From the NCBI RefSeq assembly GCF_900444995.1, contig NZ_UAPQ01000008.1:186001-250000 (forward strand): a DNA stretch of 64,000 bases. The letters are read 5' to 3'. This document shows positions 22,528-32,182 of the stretch, one piece after another. Position 1 is the stretch's first letter. Each line of letters starts with the position of its first letter. A program made the position numbers and the translations under genes. The notes beneath the pieces were generated by a model, which worked only from the letters and a program-made list of their open reading frames with translations, made no database searches and was not told the DNA's origin. The DNA is from Actinomyces bovis (GTDB lineage: Bacteria; Actinomycetota; Actinomycetes; Actinomycetales; Actinomycetaceae).

Positions 22528-24132
22528 ATGAGCTTGAACGCCCCCGCGTCTACAGAGCCGCTGCGCCCACAACATGTAGCGCCAGTTGAGCTAGCGGGCT
22601 TGGCGCAGCGATTTAACCTTCGGTCCAATTCGGGCTCTGGTTCTGGGGCCATCACTGTTACGGGCGTGGCTCAAGGATCCGCAGAGGTCTCCGCCGGTGA
22701 CCTTTTTGTGGCCCTGCCCGGTACCCGGGTGCATGGAGCCGAATACGCACCGCAGGCGTTGGCTGCTGGGGCGGTAGCAATCCTTACCGACGACGCCGGG
22801 GCTGCTCTCCTGACTGAACAGGGCATAGCGGTGCCTGTGCTAATTAGCCAAGAGCTGCAGAGTGTGGTGGGTCCCCTGGCCGCCATGGTCTACGGCCAAC
22901 CCGCAGATCACCTAGTTACCGCCGCCGTCACCGGCACTAACGGCAAAACCACCACTGCCACCATGGTGGACCATGTGCTGCGGGCGCTGGGGCGGATAAC
23001 CGGGCTTATTGGCACCGTAGAGGTTAGTCTGGCAGGCAAGCGCCGCCCCGCCGTGCTGACCACCCCACAACCTGCAGACCTGCAGCGTTTTCTGGCCTGC
23101 CTGCGTGAAGCTGGTGGCACTGACCTGGTCATGGAAGCCTCTTCCCATGCCTTGGCCATGCACCGCACTGAGCCCCTGGTCTTCACCGTGGCTGGCTTCA
23201 CCAACCTCACCCAGGATCACCTGGACTATCACTCCACCATGGATGAGTACTTTGAGGCCAAGGCACTGCTCTTCACCCCGCAGCACTCGCAACATCAGGT
23301 GGTTTGCGTAGATGACGTCTGGGGGCGGCGGCTGGCTGAGCGCCTTTCGGCAAGTCCCGAGGCTCAGCTCCTAACCCTGCGCACCCCGCTTGCGGACGCA
23401 GCAGGACAGGCCTACCAAGCACACTGGTCTATCCAGGACATTCAGCACCGGTCTGACCGCACTGACTTCACTCTGGTCGGTCCCGCAGGGGCGCGGCTGG
23501 AGACCTCCACCAGCCTGCCAGGTGATTTCAATGTCGCCAACGCCGCCCTGGCAGTCCTTATGGTTCACGCCACCGGCGTCAGCCTGGAGCAGATCGGCCA
23601 GGCCCTGGGAGCGGCGGGAGTAAGCCCCGTGGTCCCCGGTCGGGTAGAAGTGGTTGGAGACGCCTCCAAGGGCCCGCGCGTGCTCGTGGACTTTGCCCAC
23701 AACCCCGGTGCCCTAGAGGCTGTGCTGAGTTCCCTGCGCCCTACCGTCCAAGGGCGCCTAATCCTGGTCTTTGGCGCCACCGGCAACCGGGACACCGGCA
23801 AACGTCCACAGATGACCAAGATTGCTATGCAGGGGGCCGACGTCGTCATCCTGACTGACGACGATCCCCACAACGAGGACCCCGCCGCCATCCGCGCCGA
23901 ACTCATGGCTGTGGCCGTGCCTGCCACCCCACCCGGCACCCTGCTGGAGGAGGTCGCTCCCCGAGAGGCCGCCATCCGGCGCGCCATTGAACTGGCCGAT
24001 CCACAGGACACCGTGCTGGTCGCAGGGCGCGGTCACGAAACCATTCAGGATGTGGCTGGTGAGGACATCAGCCTGGATGACCGCGTGGTCGCTGCTGAGG
24101 CACTACGCCACAAAGAAGGATCTCTCGCATGA
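22528..24132 (+). CDS. murE: UDP-MurNAc-tripeptide synthetase MurE
   Basis: A 534-residue ATP-dependent Mur ligase adding the third amino acid to UDP-MurNAc-L-Ala-D-Glu. TGTNGKTTT near residue 135 is the ATP site, NLTQDHLDYH is the family metal-site region, and the lysine in FEAKALLF is the carbamylated one. At the position of the DNPR motif of meso-diaminopimelate enzymes this protein reads DDDPHNEDP, so a diamino acid other than diaminopimelate (lysine or ornithine, as in known Actinomyces walls) is likely. The ATG follows TTGAGGA. It is separated from ftsI by 106 bases and overlaps murF. Confidence 0.93.
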   Translation: MSLNAPASTEPLRPQHVAPVELAGLAQRFNLRSNSGSGSGAITVTGVAQGSAEVSAGDLFVALPGTRVHGAEYAPQALAAGAVAILTDDAGAALLTEQGIAVPVLISQELQSVVGPLAAMVYGQPADHLVTAAVTGTNGKTTTATMVDHVLRALGRITGLIGTVEVSLAGKRRPAVLTTPQPADLQRFLACLREAGGTDLVMEASSHALAMHRTEPLVFTVAGFTNLTQDHLDYHSTMDEYFEAKALLFTPQHSQHQVVCVDDVWGRRLAERLSASPEAQLLTLRTPLADAAGQAYQAHWSIQDIQHRSDRTDFTLVGPAGARLETSTSLPGDFNVANAALAVLMVHATGVSLEQIGQALGAAGVSPVVPGRVEVVGDASKGPRVLVDFAHNPGALEAVLSSLRPTVQGRLILVFGATGNRDTGKRPQMTKIAMQGADVVILTDDDPHNEDPAAIRAELMAVAVPATPPGTLLEEVAPREAAIRRAIELADPQDTVLVAGRGHETIQDVAGEDISLDDRVVAAEALRHKEGSLA

Positions 24133-25592
24133 TCGCCCGCACCATTGACGAGCTGCTGGCTCACGCCAACGGCACGCTCGTGGCACCAGCCCCCGCCACC
24201 AGCCCGGTGGTCACGCAGGTAGTCACCGACTCCCGCCAAGCCGGCCCAGGCACACTATTCGTGGCGATCCAGGGGGAGCGCGTCGATGGTCACGACTTCT
24301 TGGGGCAGGTGGCGGCAGCTGGTGCCAGCGCCGCGATCATTAAAGACCTCGACGCCGCCCGCGCTTCCCTAGCCTCCGCCGAACTGGACAGTCAGGCCAT
24401 CGCCCTAATCCAGGTGCCAGACCCTGTGGAGGCCCTGGGAGAATTGGCCCGCCGCCACCTGGCTGACCTGCGCGAGCGTGCCCAGGCCCGCGGGCAGCAA
24501 CTCACAGTGGTCGGCATGACTGGCTCGGTAGGCAAGACCACCACCAAGGACCTCACCCGCCAGCTGCTGGCAGCCTGCGGGCCCACTGTCGCTCCGCGCC
24601 TGAGTTTCAATAACGAGGTTGGCCTGCCTCTCACCGTGCTGGAAACCGACGAGTCCACCCGCTACCTAGTCCTGGAAATGGGCGCTTCCGGCACCGGGCA
24701 CATTAGCTACCTGACTCAGATCGCACCGCTTGACGCCGCCGCCGTGCTGCTCATCGGCCACGCGCATATGGGCGGCTTTGGATCCGTCGACGGCGTGGCT
24801 GCCGCCAAGAGTGAGATCGTCACCGGCCTGCTACCTACCGGCACCGCAGTGCTTAACCTTGACGATCCTCGCAGTGCCGCTATGGAATCACTAGCTCCTG
24901 GCGAGGTGCTGCGCTTCTCTGCCAGCGGCCATCCAAATGCCCAGGTCCGAGCCACCGAGGTCAAGCTGGATCCCAAGGCCCACGCCGTCTTCAAGCTGCA
25001 CCTTCCCGGTCTGGACGCCCCCACCACCGTGCGCCTGTGCCTGCCCGGCGCTCACAATGTCTCTAACGCCCTAGCCGCAGCCTCCCTGGCCCTAGCCGCC
25101 GGCGCCAGCGCGGAAACGGTGGCTGACGCACTGGAGCAGGCCCGTATGGAGAGCCCCCACCGGCTCGACGTCTCAGACCTGTCCCGCGACATCCTCCTGA
25201 TCGACGACTCCTACAACGCCAATATTGACTCCATGACTGCCTCCTTGGCCTCACTGCCGGCCATTGCAAGGGAGCGGCGCCGCGTCGTCGTCATCTCGGA
25301 AATGCTGGAACTCGGTGAGTCCTCCGGGCGTGACCACGCCCGCACGGGCGAATTAGCGGTGCAGGCGGGTGCGGCGCTTGTCGTTGCCATTGGCGAGGGC
25401 ACCGCCCCCCTGACTGCTGCCGTAAAAGCAACTGACCCGCAGGTACAGACCGTCACTTTCCCCGACGCGGAGGCCGCGATCGGCCAGATCATCAGCCTGT
25501 TGCACGACGGTGACGCCGTTCTGATTAAGGGATCCAACGGCTCGGGCGCCTGGCGTCTAGCCGATCATCTCAAGGAGGTCCTGTCAGCATGA
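24129..25592 (+). CDS. murF: UDP-MurNAc-pentapeptide synthase MurF
   Basis: A 487-residue Mur ligase that adds D-Ala-D-Ala to the UDP-MurNAc tripeptide, giving the pentapeptide. The ATP site is GMTGSVGKTTTKD near residue 130, followed by NNEVGLPLTVL and the central LEMGASGTGHI, all typical of MurF. The substrate and hinge motifs LPGAHNVSNALA and DDSYNANIDSM follow. The ATG overlaps the murE stop by 4 bases, so translation is probably coupled. Confidence 0.95.
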   Translation: MIARTIDELLAHANGTLVAPAPATSPVVTQVVTDSRQAGPGTLFVAIQGERVDGHDFLGQVAAAGASAAIIKDLDAARASLASAELDSQAIALIQVPDPVEALGELARRHLADLRERAQARGQQLTVVGMTGSVGKTTTKDLTRQLLAACGPTVAPRLSFNNEVGLPLTVLETDESTRYLVLEMGASGTGHISYLTQIAPLDAAAVLLIGHAHMGGFGSVDGVAAAKSEIVTGLLPTGTAVLNLDDPRSAAMESLAPGEVLRFSASGHPNAQVRATEVKLDPKAHAVFKLHLPGLDAPTTVRLCLPGAHNVSNALAAASLALAAGASAETVADALEQARMESPHRLDVSDLSRDILLIDDSYNANIDSMTASLASLPAIARERRRVVVISEMLELGESSGRDHARTGELAVQAGAALVVAIGEGTAPLTAAVKATDPQVQTVTFPDAEAAIGQIISLLHDGDAVLIKGSNGSGAWRLADHLKEVLSA

Positions 25593-26677
25593 GGGCGATC
25601 CTCATCTCGGCCGCGGTCTCGCTGCTGCTTACATTTATAGGCACGCCAGCGCTGATCCGGGTCCTGCACCGCAAACAGTATGGGCAGTTCATCCGCGAGG
25701 ACGGTCCTGAGGGCCACTTCACCAAGCGTGGCACTCCCACTATGGGGGGCCTAGTCATCTTGTGCTCCACGGTCATCGGTTACGGCATGGCCTGCCTCTC
25801 CGAGCTGCGGGCCCCCAGGGCCTCCGCGGTCCTGCTGTTGTTCTTAGTGGTGGGGCTTGGACTGATCGGCTTCATGGATGACTTTGCCAAGATCGCCAAG
25901 GAACGCTCCTTGGGGCTTAAACCCTGGCAAAAAATCTTTGGCCAAGCCCTGATCGGCATCGGCTTTTCAGTGGGAGCGCTGGCCTTCGCCAATGAAAATG
26001 GCCTCACTCCCGCCTCCACGCGCATCTCCTTCACCCGAGACACCCAGCTCGACCTAGCCTTCCTAGGCATCGGCATTGGTGTGTTCCTGTTCATTCTCTG
26101 GGCTAACTTCCTGATTACTGCCTGGTCTAACGCCGTCAACCTCACTGATGGCCTGGACGGTCTGGCAGCGGGCTCCTCCGCCATGTTCTTTGCGGCCTAC
26201 TCCCTGATCGGCGTGTGGCAGACCAACCAGGCCTGTCGCTTCGTTCCCGCCGAATCCGTGGCCACCCTGTGCTACCAGGCCCGGGACCCCCGCGACCTGG
26301 CCATGGTCTCCGCAGCACTGATGGGAGCCTGTTTCGGCTTCCTGTGGTGGAATGGCTCCCCAGCACAAATCTTCATGGGAGATACAGGTTCACTGGCCCT
26401 GGGCGGCGCCGTTGCCGGCCTATCCATTCTGACGCGCACCGAGTTCCTGGCGGTGATCATCGGGGGACTCTTCGTCATGGAGGTCCTCTCCGACGTGATT
26501 CAGGTGGGCTTCTTTAAAGCCACCCGACGGCGGGTCTTCCGCATGGCCCCAATTCACCACCACTTTGAACTGCTCGGCTGGGCCGAGGTCACAGTAGTTA
26601 TTCGTTTCTGGCTGATCGCGGGCCTGTTCGTGGCCCTTGGGCTCGGAGTCTTCTACGCGGAGTGGCTGCTGGCATGA
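25589..26677 (+). CDS. mraY: Phospho-MurNAc-pentapeptide transferase MraY
   Basis: A 362-residue polytopic membrane enzyme that transfers phospho-MurNAc-pentapeptide to undecaprenyl phosphate, making lipid I. About ten membrane segments are visible. Catalytic and signature residues include the double aspartate in GFMDDFAKI (about residue 95), NAVNLTDGLDGLA (about 180) and MGDTGSLALGG (about 265), with the HHHFELLGW motif near 325. AAGGAGG lies 10 bases upstream of the ATG, which overlaps the murF stop by 4 bases. Confidence 0.95.
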   Translation: MRAILISAAVSLLLTFIGTPALIRVLHRKQYGQFIREDGPEGHFTKRGTPTMGGLVILCSTVIGYGMACLSELRAPRASAVLLLFLVVGLGLIGFMDDFAKIAKERSLGLKPWQKIFGQALIGIGFSVGALAFANENGLTPASTRISFTRDTQLDLAFLGIGIGVFLFILWANFLITAWSNAVNLTDGLDGLAAGSSAMFFAAYSLIGVWQTNQACRFVPAESVATLCYQARDPRDLAMVSAALMGACFGFLWWNGSPAQIFMGDTGSLALGGAVAGLSILTRTEFLAVIIGGLFVMEVLSDVIQVGFFKATRRRVFRMAPIHHHFELLGWAEVTVVIRFWLIAGLFVALGLGVFYAEWLLA

Positions 26678-28161
26678 GCATGCTTGATGGCGCAAGGGTC
26701 GCTGTGGTGGGACTGGGCGGCACGGGACGCGCCGTTGTGGAGGTCGCCCTCACCCTGGGGGCCCAGGTAGAGGCCTTGGACCGCTCAGAGAAGGCTACGG
26801 GCACGCTGCTCGAACAGTGCGCGCAGGGACCTCAGCCCGCCGGCGGCAGCCTCCGGGTGCACCAGGCTGCCGACGACGACGCCATGGCGCAGGTGCTAGA
26901 GAACACCCGACCCAAATTGGTGGTCGTCTCCCCGGGGGTACCCCCGCAGGCGCCAGTGTTTCAACGCGCCTTCGCTTTGGGCTGCGAGGTGGTCTCGGAG
27001 GTGGAACTAGCCTGGCGGCTTCAGGCTGCCTCCGCTCGGCCGGATGTACCGTGGCTAGCCATCACCGGCACCGATGGCAAGACCACCACGGTCAATATGC
27101 TCGCCTCGATCCTCAATGCCGCAGGGCTCAAGGCCCCAGCGGTGGGCAATGTGGGCCCGCCCATCATCCAGGTGGTGGCCGAGGGGAACGTCGATGCCTT
27201 AGCCGTGGAGCTTTCCAGCTTCCAGTTGCACACCACCAGCTCCATGTCACCCCTGGCAGCTACGTGCCTGAACGTGGCCGCGGACCACATCGACTGGCAC
27301 GGCAGCCAGCAGGCCTATGCAGCCGATAAAGCTCGCGTCTACCACCAGGCCCGCAAAGCCGCCGTCTACAACTTGGCCGACCCAAGCACCGAGCAAATGG
27401 TTCGCGACGCTGACGTCGTTGAGGGCTGCCGTGCCATCGGCTTTACCCTCGGCGCGCCTGCACTCGGCCAGGTAGGCCGAGTCGAGGAACTCCTGATCGA
27501 TCGGGCTTTTCACGCCGAGCGTCACCGCGAGGGCGTGCAGCTAGCCACCATCGCGGACCTCGCTCACTTGGCGCCTGGTGGTCAGGCCGAACGACTGCCG
27601 GCACATATCGTCGAAGACGCCCTAGCCGCCTTGGCCTTGGCCCGCGCAGCGGAAGTGGAACCTGAGGCGGTAGCTGCTGGCCTGCGCGCCTTTAACCCCG
27701 GTGCGCACCGCATCGTCACAGTGGCGGTCGGCGGAGGCGTGGCCTGGGTTGATGATTCCAAAGCCACCAACCCGCACTCTGCGGAAGCCGCACTGACTTC
27801 CCTGCCTGCAGGCACCGGGATTTGGATCGTCGGGGGCGACCCCAAGGGCGCTACCTTCCATGAGCTGGTAGCCAAGGTAGCTCCCAAACTGCGTGGCGCC
27901 GTCGTGATTGGTAAGGATCAGACGGCCGTGCTGGAGGCCCTGGAACAGCAGGCCCCGAGCTTGCCGGTGGCCCGCGTGGCCGATGGCAGCCCGGAGCAGA
28001 TCATCACTGCAGCTGTAGCGGCCTCTGCCAAACTGGCTCAGCCCGGGGATACCGTGATGCTTGCCCCCGCCTGTGCCTCTTGGGATCAGTTCACTTCATA
28101 CGCCCAGCGCGGCGACCTCTTTGCGCAGGCTGCTCGTGAAATGGTTGCCTCCCAGGAGTGA
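26674..28161 (+). CDS. murD: UDP-MurNAc-L-alanine:D-glutamate ligase MurD
   Basis: A 495-residue Mur ligase that adds D-glutamate to UDP-MurNAc-L-Ala. The N-terminal UDP-binding domain has VAVVGLGGTGRA near residue 10. The ATP site is ITGTDGKTTTVN near 117, AVELSSFQLH near 165 is characteristic of MurD, and HRIVTVA with WVDDSKATNPHSA marks the C-terminal domain. The ATG at 26674 overlaps the mraY stop by 4 bases, matching the pattern of this cluster; an earlier GTG in frame is less likely. Confidence 0.94.
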   Translation: MSMLDGARVAVVGLGGTGRAVVEVALTLGAQVEALDRSEKATGTLLEQCAQGPQPAGGSLRVHQAADDDAMAQVLENTRPKLVVVSPGVPPQAPVFQRAFALGCEVVSEVELAWRLQAASARPDVPWLAITGTDGKTTTVNMLASILNAAGLKAPAVGNVGPPIIQVVAEGNVDALAVELSSFQLHTTSSMSPLAATCLNVAADHIDWHGSQQAYAADKARVYHQARKAAVYNLADPSTEQMVRDADVVEGCRAIGFTLGAPALGQVGRVEELLIDRAFHAERHREGVQLATIADLAHLAPGGQAERLPAHIVEDALAALALARAAEVEPEAVAAGLRAFNPGAHRIVTVAVGGGVAWVDDSKATNPHSAEAALTSLPAGTGIWIVGGDPKGATFHELVAKVAPKLRGAVVIGKDQTAVLEALEQQAPSLPVARVADGSPEQIITAAVAASAKLAQPGDTVMLAPACASWDQFTSYAQRGDLFAQAAREMVASQE

Positions 28162-28172
28162 GGAGGGACCCG

Positions 28173-29426
28173 ATGGCCAAGCCGGGTGAACGCAAGTGGC
28201 TGGTGCGCCGTGGGCGCACAGCCGCCGATGGCCCCAAACCAGGGGAGTCTGCCGTTCTCAGCTACTACGGGCTTGGTCTGACGGCTTTGCTGCTCCTAAC
28301 GATCGGCTTAGTCATGGTGTTCTCCGTGCTCTCTGTGGGCTTGGCCGCAGAGGGCTCGGGTATAGCTAAAGACATCTACTTTTACGCCCTGTTCCCAGTC
28401 GTAGGGATTATTGGGGCATTCATGATCTCGCGGCTGCCAGTGCGTTTCTTAAAGCGGTCCTGGTACCTAGTTTTCCCGGCGGGCTTGATCGCCCAGGTAG
28501 CCACCTTGTTCGTGGGCAAAGAGGTGAACGGCAACAAGAACTGGCTTGAGATACCGTTAATCGGCGCGGTTCAGCCCTCGGAGTTCCTAAAGATCGGATT
28601 GGTGCTGGCGCTAGGGGCAATCGTGGAGCGCTTCCACGATCGGCTCTCAGAACCCAAGGTACTGCTGTGGGCAATCGGACTGCCGGTAGGACTCTCAGCC
28701 GGGCTGGTCATGGGCGGCGGAGACTTGGGCACGGTGATCGTGCTAGTGCTAATCGTGGCCGGTGCCCTGTGGGTTGGTGGCTTGGCGAAGCGCTGGTTCG
28801 TCGCCGCGCTATTCGTTGGAGTTTTTCTCTTTGCCTTAGGTTCCCTTTCCTCCCTGAGCCGCCGCAATCGCATCTTGGATTGGCTGGGGATGCCCACGCC
28901 TGACTATCTAGACGCCGGATATCAGCCGCGACACGCTCTGTGGGCTATCGCCACCGGACGTTGGACTGGCGTCGGCTTGGGTCAGTCTCGCCAGAAGTGG
29001 GGCTACCTGACCCAAGCCGAGAGTGACTACATTTACGCGATTCTCTGCGAGGAGCTTGGCCTGATCGGCGGTCTGCTGGTCCTCCTGCTATTCCTCGCCT
29101 TCGGCTACTTCTGCATGCGTATCATGCGGCGCAGCCAGGACATTTTCACTTCGGTGACCGTCGGTGCGATAGCCTGCTGGGTCGTGGGACAGGCGCTGAT
29201 CAACATCTCTGTGGTGGTGCGTGTCCTGCCCGTCCTAGGTGTGCCCCTGCCCTTTATTTCTCGAGGCGGCTCTTCGCTGATCGCAGTGCTCCTCGCTGTG
29301 GGGGTGCTGCTGTGCCTAGCCCGCAATGAACCTGAGGCTCAAGCTGCCCTGGCAGTCCGGGGTGGCGCCGTCCGACGTACCCTGGCCGTCATAACACCCC
29401 GCAGGAGGAACCATGACCGATCCTGA
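28173..29426 (+). CDS. ftsW: Septal peptidoglycan polymerase FtsW (SEDS family)
   Basis: A 417-residue SEDS glycosyltransferase with about ten membrane segments that polymerises lipid II at the septum with FtsI. Signatures are KNWLEIPLIGAVQPSEFLK near residue 110 (WLxxG..QPSE type), GGGDLGT near 190 with the catalytic-region aspartate, and the C-terminal PLPFISRGGSS. The ATG at 28173 was chosen because GAGGAGG lies just upstream; a GTG at 28158 overlapping the murD stop is the alternative and would add five residues. The 3' end overlaps murG by 14 bases. Confidence 0.93.
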   Translation: MAKPGERKWLVRRGRTAADGPKPGESAVLSYYGLGLTALLLLTIGLVMVFSVLSVGLAAEGSGIAKDIYFYALFPVVGIIGAFMISRLPVRFLKRSWYLVFPAGLIAQVATLFVGKEVNGNKNWLEIPLIGAVQPSEFLKIGLVLALGAIVERFHDRLSEPKVLLWAIGLPVGLSAGLVMGGGDLGTVIVLVLIVAGALWVGGLAKRWFVAALFVGVFLFALGSLSSLSRRNRILDWLGMPTPDYLDAGYQPRHALWAIATGRWTGVGLGQSRQKWGYLTQAESDYIYAILCEELGLIGGLLVLLLFLAFGYFCMRIMRRSQDIFTSVTVGAIACWVVGQALINISVVVRVLPVLGVPLPFISRGGSSLIAVLLAVGVLLCLARNEPEAQAALAVRGGAVRRTLAVITPRRRNHDRS

Positions 29427-30654
29427 GGCCACCCCCGACTCATCCTCCCCGGCTGACCAAACAGCTCCCGTGCCACCTGAGACCGGGCCGCGAGTCTTGC
29501 TAGCTGGAGGCGGCACCGCAGGCCACGTGAACCCGTTACTGGCTACCGCCGCAGCTCTGCAAACCGCTGATCCCAGTGTTCAGCTACTGGTGCTTGGCAC
29601 AGCCACAGGCCTGGAGAAAGACCTTGTCCCTGCTGCCGGTCTGGAAATGGTGACGATCGCCAAGGTCCCTTTGCCGCGGCGCCCCAGCTTTGACCTGCTG
29701 CGCCTACCGGGACGCCTCAAAGCCGCCGTCGACGGTGCCAGCCGCGCCATCGAGCAGCTTGGTGCTGAGGTGGTTGTCGGTTTTGGGGGCTATGTTTCCA
29801 CCCCGGCCTACCTGGCGGCCCGCAAGGCCGGAGTGCCAGTTGTAATCCACGAGCAGAATGCTCGGCCCGGGCTGGCAAATAGGCTTGGCGCCCGTTGGGC
29901 CCGGGCTGTCGCCCTAACCTTCGCTTCCACCCCGTTACAGGCCCGCATTGGGCGCACAGAGTTCACCGGTCTGCCCCTGCGCCCGGAGATCGCTGCGCTA
30001 GTGGAGCAGCAAGCCACTGAGGCCGGGCGGGTTGAGGCACGCCAGCGGGGTGCAGCAGCGCTCGGGCTCGACCCGACACTGCATACCCTCCTAGTAACTG
30101 GCGGTTCGCTGGGTGCGCAGCATCTAAACGAGGTCCTGAGTGCCGCCATGGCAAATACCCCAGCCGGGGTGCAAGTACTACACCTGACTGGCAAGGAGAA
30201 GGACGCCCCGGTGCGTGCCGCCCTGGAACAGGCGGTGGCTGATGGCGCCAATGGCCTGGAAGCGCGCTACCACGTGCTCGACTACCTGCCGCAGATGGAG
30301 CATGCCTACGCCTGCGCAGATGCGGTTATCTGCCGCTCGGGCGCAGGCACCGTGGCTGAGCTCACCGCGCTGGGCTTGCCAGCTCTCTATGTGCCCCTGC
30401 CAATTGGCAACGGCGAACAGCGGCTGAACGCCACCGACGTCGTCGCTGCCGGAGGCGGAAGGATGGTCGCTGATGCTGAGCTAAGCACGGAGCACGTGGC
30501 CGACTTCATGGCCCTGGTGGCCGAAGCTACGCGCCGCCAGCCCATGGCCCAGGCAGCGCGTGGAGCGGGAGTACGCGACGGCGCCCAGCGGCTGGCGACC
30601 CTGGTAAGCGCGGTAGTCCGGGCCGCTAGGCGCGCGGCTTCCACCCGCGCCTGA
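29413..30654 (+). CDS. murG: Lipid II synthase MurG (GlcNAc transferase)
   Basis: A 413-residue GT28 glycosyltransferase at the inner face of the membrane that adds GlcNAc to lipid I to form lipid II. The first glycine loop is LLAGGGTAGHVNP near residue 30, GGYVSTPAYLAA and HEQNARPGLANR lie near 120-150, TGGSLGAQHLN is the second glycine motif, and RSGAGTVAELTALGLPALYVPLP binds the UDP sugar. The N-terminal 25 residues are an extra Pro/Ser/Thr-rich extension. The ATG follows AGGAGG and overlaps the end of ftsW. Confidence 0.95.
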   Translation: MTDPEATPDSSSPADQTAPVPPETGPRVLLAGGGTAGHVNPLLATAAALQTADPSVQLLVLGTATGLEKDLVPAAGLEMVTIAKVPLPRRPSFDLLRLPGRLKAAVDGASRAIEQLGAEVVVGFGGYVSTPAYLAARKAGVPVVIHEQNARPGLANRLGARWARAVALTFASTPLQARIGRTEFTGLPLRPEIAALVEQQATEAGRVEARQRGAAALGLDPTLHTLLVTGGSLGAQHLNEVLSAAMANTPAGVQVLHLTGKEKDAPVRAALEQAVADGANGLEARYHVLDYLPQMEHAYACADAVICRSGAGTVAELTALGLPALYVPLPIGNGEQRLNATDVVAAGGGRMVADAELSTEHVADFMALVAEATRRQPMAQAARGAGVRDGAQRLATLVSAVVRAARRAASTRA

Positions 30655-30700
30655 ACCGACCATGCACCCAGCAGTAAGCAAGAGCACCGAGGAGACCGCA

Positions 30701-32182
30701 ATGGGTAGCGCCGAGCCACAGCAGTTGGCACCCCTGGAAGGCAGTCAGTTCCATCTGATCGGAGTGGGGGGCGCAGGCATGAGTGTGGTGGCTGCACTCC
30801 TGGCAGAACGTGGCGCCGTGGTTTCCGGCTCGGATGCGCAGGATTCTGAAGCCCTGGAACGCTTGCGCCAGGCGGGGGTTGAGGTGTGGGTCGGACATGA
30901 CGCCGCTGCGGTCTGCCCGGAAGCTACCGTCGTAGTTTCTACCGCCATCAAGGACACCAACCCGGAGCTGGCTGTGGCCCGCAGCCGCGGACAGGAGGTC
31001 ATCCACCGCTCGCAGGCCCTGGCCCTGGCCGCCCAAGGACGCGATTTCGTGGCGGTGGCTGGTGCCCACGGTAAAACCACCACCTCCGGCATGTTGGCTG
31101 AGGCTCTAACTCAGGCGGGAGCAGACCCGTCATTTGCCATTGGGGGAGTGGTTTGTGCCATCGGCACCGGGGCACACTTGGGGCAAGGGCAGGCTTTTGT
31201 GGCTGAGGCTGACGAGTCCGACTGCTCCTTCCTGAACTACCACCCGCGCATTGAGGTGGTCACGAATGTTGAACCAGATCACCTGGACAACTACGGCAGT
31301 ACTGCAGCCTTTGAGCAGGCCTTCCTAGACTTCTCAGCCCGCCTGGTGCCGGGCGGCCTGTTGGTGGCCTGTGCTGACGATTCGGGCGCTCTGCGCCTAG
31401 CCCGAGCAGCTGCTAGTGCTGGCACCCGAGTGCAGACCTTTGGGACTACCAAGGCCGCTGACATCCCCGGTGGCCCAGTAGGGGAGGGGCATGTGCAGCT
31501 AACGGTGCTGGCCGCTAAAGACTCCGGTACCTCCGCTCGATTAGAACTGCAGCGCACCGACGGCGCCATAGTGGGGCCGGTGGAGCTTGAGCTTTCCGTT
31601 CCCGGTGCTCACGTGGCCTTGGACGCGGCCGGTGCCTGGGCTGCCGGCTTGGAGCTTGGCGTAGACCCGGCCGTGATGGCCCACAGCCTGGGCGCCTTTG
31701 GCGGCACTAAGCGTCGCTTTGAGGATCGTGGGGAGGTCGCTGGGGTCCGGGTAGTTGACGACTACGCCCACCACCCCACTGAGATCGAGGCGCTTATGCG
31801 CACTGCCCGCGCCGTGGCCCAGGCCCGTGGTGGCCGCGTGCTGGCCTTGTTCCAACCACACCTGTTCTCTCGCACCCAGAACTTCGCGCAGCGTTTTGGG
31901 GCTGCCTTGAGCCAGGCGGACCTCGCCGTCGTCACGGATATCTATCCTGCGCGCGAGCGGGCTGAGGACTTCCCCGGTATCGACGGCGGCACCGTGGCCC
32001 AATATCTGCCTGCCGGGCGTGGCCGTTTTGTGCGTGGACGTGAGGAGGCGGCGCATGCCATCGCCGCCGCCGCTAAGCCGGGTGACCTCTTGCTCACCAT
32101 TGGAGCAGGCGATGTCACTGAGCTTGGACCTATCGTCTTAGCCGACCTCGCAGCCGGTGCAGGCGCCTCCACGGAGAACTGA
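30701..32182 (+). CDS. murC: UDP-MurNAc-L-alanine ligase MurC
   Basis: A 493-residue Mur ligase that attaches L-alanine to UDP-MurNAc. FHLIGVGGAGMS near residue 20 binds the UDP part, VAGAHGKTTTSGML near 115 is the ATP site, and EADESDCSFL, NVEPDHLDNYG and DDYAHHPTEI are MurC signatures. The ATG at 30701 has GAGGAG 6 bases upstream; an in-frame ATG 13 codons earlier lacks one. Its stop overlaps the ftsQ ATG by one base (TGATG). Confidence 0.94.
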   Translation: MGSAEPQQLAPLEGSQFHLIGVGGAGMSVVAALLAERGAVVSGSDAQDSEALERLRQAGVEVWVGHDAAAVCPEATVVVSTAIKDTNPELAVARSRGQEVIHRSQALALAAQGRDFVAVAGAHGKTTTSGMLAEALTQAGADPSFAIGGVVCAIGTGAHLGQGQAFVAEADESDCSFLNYHPRIEVVTNVEPDHLDNYGSTAAFEQAFLDFSARLVPGGLLVACADDSGALRLARAAASAGTRVQTFGTTKAADIPGGPVGEGHVQLTVLAAKDSGTSARLELQRTDGAIVGPVELELSVPGAHVALDAAGAWAAGLELGVDPAVMAHSLGAFGGTKRRFEDRGEVAGVRVVDDYAHHPTEIEALMRTARAVAQARGGRVLALFQPHLFSRTQNFAQRFGAALSQADLAVVTDIYPARERAEDFPGIDGGTVAQYLPAGRGRFVRGREEAAHAIAAAAKPGDLLLTIGAGDVTELGPIVLADLAAGAGASTEN

